A DNA stretch of 64,000 nucleotides from contig NZ_CP103794.1 of the NCBI RefSeq assembly GCF_030388325.1, positions 1,798,001-1,862,000 of the forward strand. Direction: 5' to 3'. The notes under the pieces are model-generated. The model was not told the DNA's origin. It was given only the letters and a program-made list of their open reading frames with translations, and did no database searches. This document shows, in pieces, positions 59,584-64,000 of the stretch (the first letter of the stretch is position 1; each line of letters starts with the position of its first letter). A program made the position numbers and the translations under genes. This DNA is from Flavobacterium johnsoniae (GTDB lineage Bacteria; Bacteroidota; Bacteroidia; Flavobacteriales; Flavobacteriaceae).

Positions 59584-60813
59584 TTATGAAATGTTTTTCA
59601 TAATTGTTTCTGTTGCACCTTTATTATTTTGGATAAAAGAACGGCAAATTTCGCTCTTTTCTGCAAAGTAAGAATGGTCAGATAAAAGTTTGTCTAGAGC
59701 ATTTTTCAGCTCTTCGCTATTTGTAATTACATTACAGCCTTTTAAATCGACAAGAGATATTGCTTCGGCAAAATTAGAGTAATTAGGTCCAATTACAATC
59801 GGAATTCCAAATGTTGCTGGTTCTAGAATATTATGAATACCAGGGTTTCCAAAACCGCCTCCAACATAGGCGATAGTTCCATAACTGTATATTTTAGTTA
59901 ATAAGCCAACAGTATCAACAATCAAAACATTGTATTGCGCTAAGTCTTTGTTTTCTTTTTCAGAATATAATATAGTAGATTTTTTTATCTGAGATTTGAG
60001 ATTTGAGATTTGCTCGTCTTTAATATTGTGCGGCGCAATGATGAATTTTACGTTTTCTGTTGCTTGATTAATATATTCGGCAAGAATAGCTTCATCTTTT
60101 GGCCATGAACTTCCAATAACAATTACGGGTTTGTTGTTTTTGAAGTTTTCTATAAAATCTAGCGTATTGTCGCGTTCTAAGATGGCATTCACTCGATCAA
60201 ATCTTGTGTCGCCAGAAAGAATTACATTATTAAAACCTAAACTTTCGACTTTTTGTTTCGATTTTTCGTTTTGTACAAAGAAATAAGTAAATGCTTTTAA
60301 TGCTTTTCTGTAGAATCCGCCATACCATTTAAAAAACATTTGATTGTCTCTGAAAATTCCAGAAATCAGATAAGTTGGCGTTTTTTTGGTTTCTAATTCT
60401 TTTAAATAATTTAGCCAGAACTCATATTTAATAAAAAAAGCAATTTCAGGATGAACTAATTTGAAAAATTTTTTCGCATTCTTTTTTGTGTCCAAAGGAA
60501 GATAAACAGTAACATCTGCAACTGTGTTATTTTTACGCACTTCATATCCAGATGGCGAAAAAAAGGTTACAATTATTTTGTGTAAAGGATATTTTTCTTT
60601 GATTTTTTCTATAACAGGAAGTCCCTGCTCATATTCGCCTAATGAAGCCGAATGAAACCAAATTGTTTTGTCTTCTGGTTTTATTTTTTGTTCTAAAATT
60701 GAAAAAACGTTTTTTCGGCCTTCGACAAAAAGCTTAATTTTCGGACTAAATAAGGCTGTGATTCTTAAGAAAAATCCTGCGACGTGTATGGCTAAATTGT
60801 ATAAAAAAAGCAT
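59584..60813 (-). CDS. waaA: 3-deoxy-D-manno-octulosonic acid (Kdo) transferase
   Basis: The 409-residue protein has an N-terminal membrane anchor (about 1-20), the GT30 pattern (TIWFHSASLGEYEQGLPVIEKIKE), VIVIGSSWPKDE and, in the second half, IAYVGGGFGNPGIHNILEPATFGIPIVIGP for CMP-Kdo binding. It attaches Kdo to lipid A. Codons at about residue 266-274 read through a 7-bp periodic tract (59994-60014), the same kind of sequence as the intergenic arrays. Confidence 0.94.
   Translation of the reverse strand: MLFLYNLAIHVAGFFLRITALFSPKIKLFVEGRKNVFSILEQKIKPEDKTIWFHSASLGEYEQGLPVIEKIKEKYPLHKIIVTFFSPSGYEVRKNNTVADVTVYLPLDTKKNAKKFFKLVHPEIAFFIKYEFWLNYLKELETKKTPTYLISGIFRDNQMFFKWYGGFYRKALKAFTYFFVQNEKSKQKVESLGFNNVILSGDTRFDRVNAILERDNTLDFIENFKNNKPVIVIGSSWPKDEAILAEYINQATENVKFIIAPHNIKDEQISNLKSQIKKSTILYSEKENKDLAQYNVLIVDTVGLLTKIYSYGTIAYVGGGFGNPGIHNILEPATFGIPIVIGPNYSNFAEAISLVDLKGCNVITNSEELKNALDKLLSDHSYFAEKSEICRSFIQNNKGATETIMKNIS
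59994..60014. repeat. 7-bp-periodic GAGATTT tract inside waaA
   Basis: Three direct GAGATTT units plus partial ends (ATCT before, GCTCG after) lie in frame within the Kdo transferase gene and encode ISNLKSQI on the minus strand. Confidence 0.75.
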
Positions 60814-60947
60814 GTAATTTTTTTTGCAGCTAAATTACATTTCTTTCGACTATTTTCATTGGTTTGAAGCTATTAATAACTATTTTTGTTCCTCCTTTTA
60901 GAGATTTCTGTATGAAAACGGTGTCTTTAATTTAAAATAAATTCAAA

Positions 60948-62078
60948 ATGAAAAAAATTCAAATGGTTGACTTAAAAAGTCAATATGAAAAAATAAAATC
61001 TACTGTAGATGCTTCTATTCAAGAAGTTTTAGACACAAATACTTATATTAACGGACCTTTAGTTCATCAGTTTCAAAAAAATCTTGAAGATTATTTAGGT
61101 GCAAAACATGTTATTCCATGTGCAAACGGAACTGATGCTTTACAGATTGCAATGATGGGGCTTGGTCTTCAGCCAGGAGATGAAGTTATAACTGCCGATT
61201 TTACTTTTGCGGCTACAGTTGAGGTTATTGCTTTACTGCAACTAACTCCAGTTTTGGTTGATGTTGATATGACTAATATGAATATCGATATTGACGCAGT
61301 AAAAAAAGCAATTACACCAAAAACAAAAGCGATTGTTCCGGTGCATTTATTTGGTCGTGCTGCTAATATGGACGCGATTATGGAAATCGCCGCGCAATAT
61401 AATTTATATGTAATTGAAGATAATGCGCAGGCAATTGGAGCAGATTATATTTCTAAATCTGGAACAAAATCAAAAGTTGGTACAATTGGTCACGTTGCGG
61501 CAACTTCATTCTTTCCATCTAAAAACTTAGGTTGTTATGGAGACGGAGGAGCAATTTTTACAAATGATGATAATTTAGCTCATATCATCCGCGGAATCGT
61601 AAATCACGGAATGTACGAGCGTTATCACCACGATGTTGTAGGAGTAAATTCGCGTTTAGACAGTATTCAGGCAGGTGTATTAAATGCTAAATTGCCATTA
61701 TTAGACGAATACAATGCAGCGCGTCGTTTAGCGGCAACAAAATATAATGCAGCTTTTGCTGGAAATGCAAAAATTATAACCCCAGATTTTGATGCAAACG
61801 AAAATGATCACGTTTTTCATCAATATGTATTAAGAATTATCGATGCTGATAGAAATGCTTTAATGCAGCATTTATTAGATAAAGGAATTCCATGTGCGAT
61901 TTATTATCCAATTCCGTTGCATTCGCAAAAAGCTTATTTGGATCCGAGATACAAAGAAGAACAATTTCCTGTTACAAATCAATTAGTTCAAGAAGTAATT
62001 GCGTTGCCAATGCATACAGAACTTGATGATGAGCAGATTAAATATATTACAGACAGCGTAATTGAATTTTTGAAATAA
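60948..62078 (+). CDS. DegT/DnrJ/EryC1/StrS family sugar aminotransferase
   Basis: The 376-residue protein has the PLP-fold pattern IPCANGTDALQIAMMGLG, EDNAQAIGA (PLP Asp) and TSFFPSKNLGCYGDGG with the Schiff-base Lys in SFFPSKN. It should aminate a keto sugar nucleotide for a surface glycan. It is followed by galE 45 bp away in the same direction, which fits nucleotide-sugar metabolism. Confidence 0.94.
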   Translation: MKKIQMVDLKSQYEKIKSTVDASIQEVLDTNTYINGPLVHQFQKNLEDYLGAKHVIPCANGTDALQIAMMGLGLQPGDEVITADFTFAATVEVIALLQLTPVLVDVDMTNMNIDIDAVKKAITPKTKAIVPVHLFGRAANMDAIMEIAAQYNLYVIEDNAQAIGADYISKSGTKSKVGTIGHVAATSFFPSKNLGCYGDGGAIFTNDDNLAHIIRGIVNHGMYERYHHDVVGVNSRLDSIQAGVLNAKLPLLDEYNAARRLAATKYNAAFAGNAKIITPDFDANENDHVFHQYVLRIIDADRNALMQHLLDKGIPCAIYYPIPLHSQKAYLDPRYKEEQFPVTNQLVQEVIALPMHTELDDEQIKYITDSVIEFLK

Positions 62079-62123
62079 TAAAAAGCTTATTAGCCGAAAA
62101 ATAACCACAAACAAACCCATAAA

Positions 62124-63137
62124 ATGAAAGTATTAGTAACAGGAGGATTAGGATTTATAGGTTCTCACACCGTTGTCGAATTGCAAAATGAAGGCTTTGA
62201 AGTTGTGATAATTGATAATCTTTCAAACTCTTCAGAAGATGTTTTAAAAGGAATTACAGCGATTACAGGAAAAACGCCTTTATTCGAAAAAATTGATTTA
62301 AGAGAAAAAAGTGCCGTTCGGGATTTCTTTAAGAAACACAATGATGTTACTGGTGTGATTCATTTTGCAGCTTCAAAAGCGGTTGGCGAAAGTGTTGAAC
62401 AACCTTTGTTGTATTATGAAAACAACATTAGCAGTTTGGTTTATCTTTTACAGGAATTACAGCAAAAACCTGAGGCAAGTTTTATTTTCAGTTCTTCTTG
62501 TACGGTTTACGGTCAAGCCGAAAAAATGCCGATTACAGAAGATGCACCAGTTCAAACGGCGATGTCTCCTTACGGAAACACAAAACAGATTGGTGAAGAA
62601 ATTATTACCGATACTGCAAAAGTTACCAATATCAGTGCAATTTTGTTACGTTACTTTAACCCAGTTGGAGCTCATGAATCAGTTCAAATTGGAGAATTGC
62701 CTTTGGGAGTTCCTCAGAATTTGGTTCCGTTTATAACGCAAACAGGAGTAGGATTACGTCAGGAATTATCTGTTTTTGGGAATGATTATCCAACGCCAGA
62801 CGGAACAGCAGTTCGCGATTATATTCACGTTGTCGATTTAGCAAAAGCACACGTAATTGCTTTGCAGCGTTTGTTGAACAAAAAGAATTTGGAGAAAGTA
62901 GAAACTTTCAATTTAGGAACAGGAAAAGGAAGTTCTGTGTTAGAAGTAATTAATAGTTTCGAAAAAGTAAGCGATAAAAAATTACCATACGTAATCAAAC
63001 CACGTCGCGAAGGTGATATTACAGAAGCTTACGCAAACACAGATAAAGCAAACAATGTTTTAGGCTGGAAAGCAGAACTAAGTTTAGACGAAGCAATGGC
63101 TAGCGCGTGGAAATGGGAGCAGAAAGTTCGTTCTTAA
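62124..63137 (+). CDS. galE: UDP-glucose 4-epimerase
   Basis: The 337-residue SDR has the NAD motif VTGGLGFIGSHT, the SSCTVYG segment, the Tyr-x3-Lys pair in YGNTKQ and RYFNPVGAHES, all in the GalE pattern. It interconverts UDP-glucose and UDP-galactose. It forms a probable pair with the aminotransferase. Confidence 0.95.
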   Translation: MKVLVTGGLGFIGSHTVVELQNEGFEVVIIDNLSNSSEDVLKGITAITGKTPLFEKIDLREKSAVRDFFKKHNDVTGVIHFAASKAVGESVEQPLLYYENNISSLVYLLQELQQKPEASFIFSSSCTVYGQAEKMPITEDAPVQTAMSPYGNTKQIGEEIITDTAKVTNISAILLRYFNPVGAHESVQIGELPLGVPQNLVPFITQTGVGLRQELSVFGNDYPTPDGTAVRDYIHVVDLAKAHVIALQRLLNKKNLEKVETFNLGTGKGSSVLEVINSFEKVSDKKLPYVIKPRREGDITEAYANTDKANNVLGWKAELSLDEAMASAWKWEQKVRS

Positions 63138-63163
63138 ATAAAATACACAAAGATATTTCGTAG

Positions 63164-63183
63164 AGACGCGCTGCAGTGCGTCT
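63164..63183. repeat. Short GC-rich dispersed palindrome
   Basis: AGACGC-8-GCGTCT with CTGCAG at the centre. It is 26 bp after the galE stop, and I recall this unit as dispersed in many bacteria; no other copy is in the window. Confidence 0.55.
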
Positions 63184-63199
63184 AACCTATGTGAAAAAA

Positions 63200-63317
63200 T
63201 CCCAAATAATCAATTTAGATTGTTTGGGGTTTTTATTTTGATTTAAGATTATTTTGTAAGATAATATAAAAGCAAAATCCTCATAAACTGATTAAAGTCT
63301 ATGAGGATTTTTTTTAT
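63200..63317. terminator. Two hairpin terminators between galE and fabD
   Basis: CCAAATAATC-like and GATTGTTTGG arms followed by GGTTTTT (about 63200-63238) end galE. AAATCCTCATA pairs with TATGAGGATTT (about 63275-63310) before T's and A's; it can serve fabD on the minus strand. Confidence 0.65.
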
Positions 63318-63361
63318 TGATATAGTTTTTAACTGATTACTAAAAACTGAATACTTAAAAA

Positions 63362-64000
63362 TTAAGCATTCGCAGTAACCGCTTCTTTATCGATTTTATT
63401 AATCAAACCAGCTAAAACTTTTCCTGGACCAACTTCAGTAAACAAAGTAGCGCCGTCGGCGATCATTTGTTGTACAGACTGAGTCCATTTTACAGGAGCT
63501 GTTAATTGAATGATTAAATTCTTTTTAATTTCATTTGCATTAGAAACTGCATTTGCAGTTACGTTTTGGTAAACTGGACAAATAGGAGTAGAGAAAGTAG
63601 TTGCTTCAATTGCTGCAGCCAATTCTTCTCGTGCAGGTTCCATCATTGGTGAATGAAATGCTCCACCAACAGGTAAAATTAAAGCACGTTTTGCTCCAGC
63701 TGCTTTCATTGCTTCACAAGCTTTTTCAACAGCAGTTGTTTCTCCAGAAATCACTAATTGTCCTGGGCAGTTATAATTTGCCGCAACTACAACACCGTCA
63801 ATAGAAGCACAAACTTCTTCAACAACATTATCAGCTAAACCTAAAACGGCAGCCATTGTAGATGGAGTAATTTCACAAGCTTTTTGCATTGCAAGAGCAC
63901 GTTGAGAAACTAATTTTAAACCATCTTCAAAAGATAAAGTTCCGTTGGCAACCAAAGCAGAGAATTCTCCTAAAGAGTGTCCTGCAACCATTTCTGGTTT
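63362..64000 (-). CDS. fabD: Malonyl-CoA:ACP transacylase (5' part outside window)
   Basis: About 213 residues of the C-terminal part are visible and the frame runs off the window edge. The catalytic Ser lies in AGHSLGEFSALVA and the His in GGAFHSPMMEPA; the GPGKVLAGL segment at the end is typical. It loads malonyl onto ACP for fatty acid synthesis. The start shown by the first ATG (63991) is not the true one, because KPE codons precede it. Confidence 0.95.
   Translation of the reverse strand, partial: KPEMVAGHSLGEFSALVANGTLSFEDGLKLVSQRALAMQKACEITPSTMAAVLGLADNVVEEVCASIDGVVVAANYNCPGQLVISGETTAVEKACEAMKAAGAKRALILPVGGAFHSPMMEPAREELAAAIEATTFSTPICPVYQNVTANAVSNANEIKKNLIIQLTAPVKWTQSVQQMIADGATLFTEVGPGKVLAGLINKIDKEAVTANA

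Noticed and set aside
62365..62736. Second-frame ORF inside galE
   Set aside because: Fully overlaps a certain gene and has no recognisable features.

Overview
The window is AT-rich chromosomal DNA from a Bacteroidota bacterium, very probably a Flavobacterium or close relative. Four things point there: type IX secretion parts (a PorP/SprF-like protein and a type B sorting-domain protein); Bacteroidota-only families (DUF4270, DUF4249, DUF4907, DUF6089, GH3); promoters of the TTG-N18-20-TAnnTTTG type; and many lipoproteins with acidic residues just after the lipid-bearing Cys. I see no insertion sequence, prophage, CRISPR array or rRNA. Two tRNA genes (Gly-GCC and Leu-UAA) lie at 58197-58369.

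Layout. 1-3186: a TolC-like channel (5' end outside the window), its membrane-fusion partner and tsaB. 3191-5520 (minus): an MscS channel, a helical repeat protein and a NifU-type Fe-S protein. 5664-7182: PorP/SprF and a gamma-carbonic anhydrase. 7262-14202: a compact two-part locus. Its minus arm encodes an outer-membrane barrel, a surface Kelch lipoprotein, a DUF4907 lipoprotein, a LytS-type kinase and a LytTR regulator. Its plus arm encodes a DUF4270 lipoprotein and an outer-membrane protein. This is my main candidate for an undescribed system. 14206-22666 (minus): an envelope-biogenesis run of CBS protein, nadK, DUF6089, uppS, bamA, two OmpH/Skp chaperones and murI. 22783-29478: pdxJ, a TonB receptor with DUF4249 lipoprotein, a large lipoprotein, an esterase and a small membrane protein. 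29592-33313: the proteostasis genes tig, clpP and clpX.

33475-37860: a secreted protein, a GlxA-type AraC regulator and six small VOC and SRPBCC domain genes in alternation. 38014-43950: serB, a TonB C-terminal-like protein, a small membrane protein, GH3, DUF2797 and a family 9 glycosyltransferase. 44321-51077: AsmA, a secreted hydrolase, SppA and an HPPK-deoxynucleoside kinase fusion. 51171-54116: a large LRR / C-type-lectin / type IX-secreted protein. 54223-58893: a SpoU methyltransferase, DUF1573, mutS, the tRNAs and a YegP-like protein. 59014-64000: a heptad-repeat lipoprotein, Kdo transferase, a sugar aminotransferase, galE and fabD (5' part outside the window).

The intergenic DNA is the other striking element. 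Several gaps are filled by arrays of degenerate words with a strict 8-bp or 7-bp period, often arranged as two complementary arms and usually flush against a start or stop codon. Others hold GC-rich dispersed palindromes. Several promoters sit inside the hairpin that terminates the preceding gene. Starts were chosen by protein family, codon context and neighbour overlap. tsaB, bamA, mutS and the TonB receptor gene appear to use TTG or GTG.
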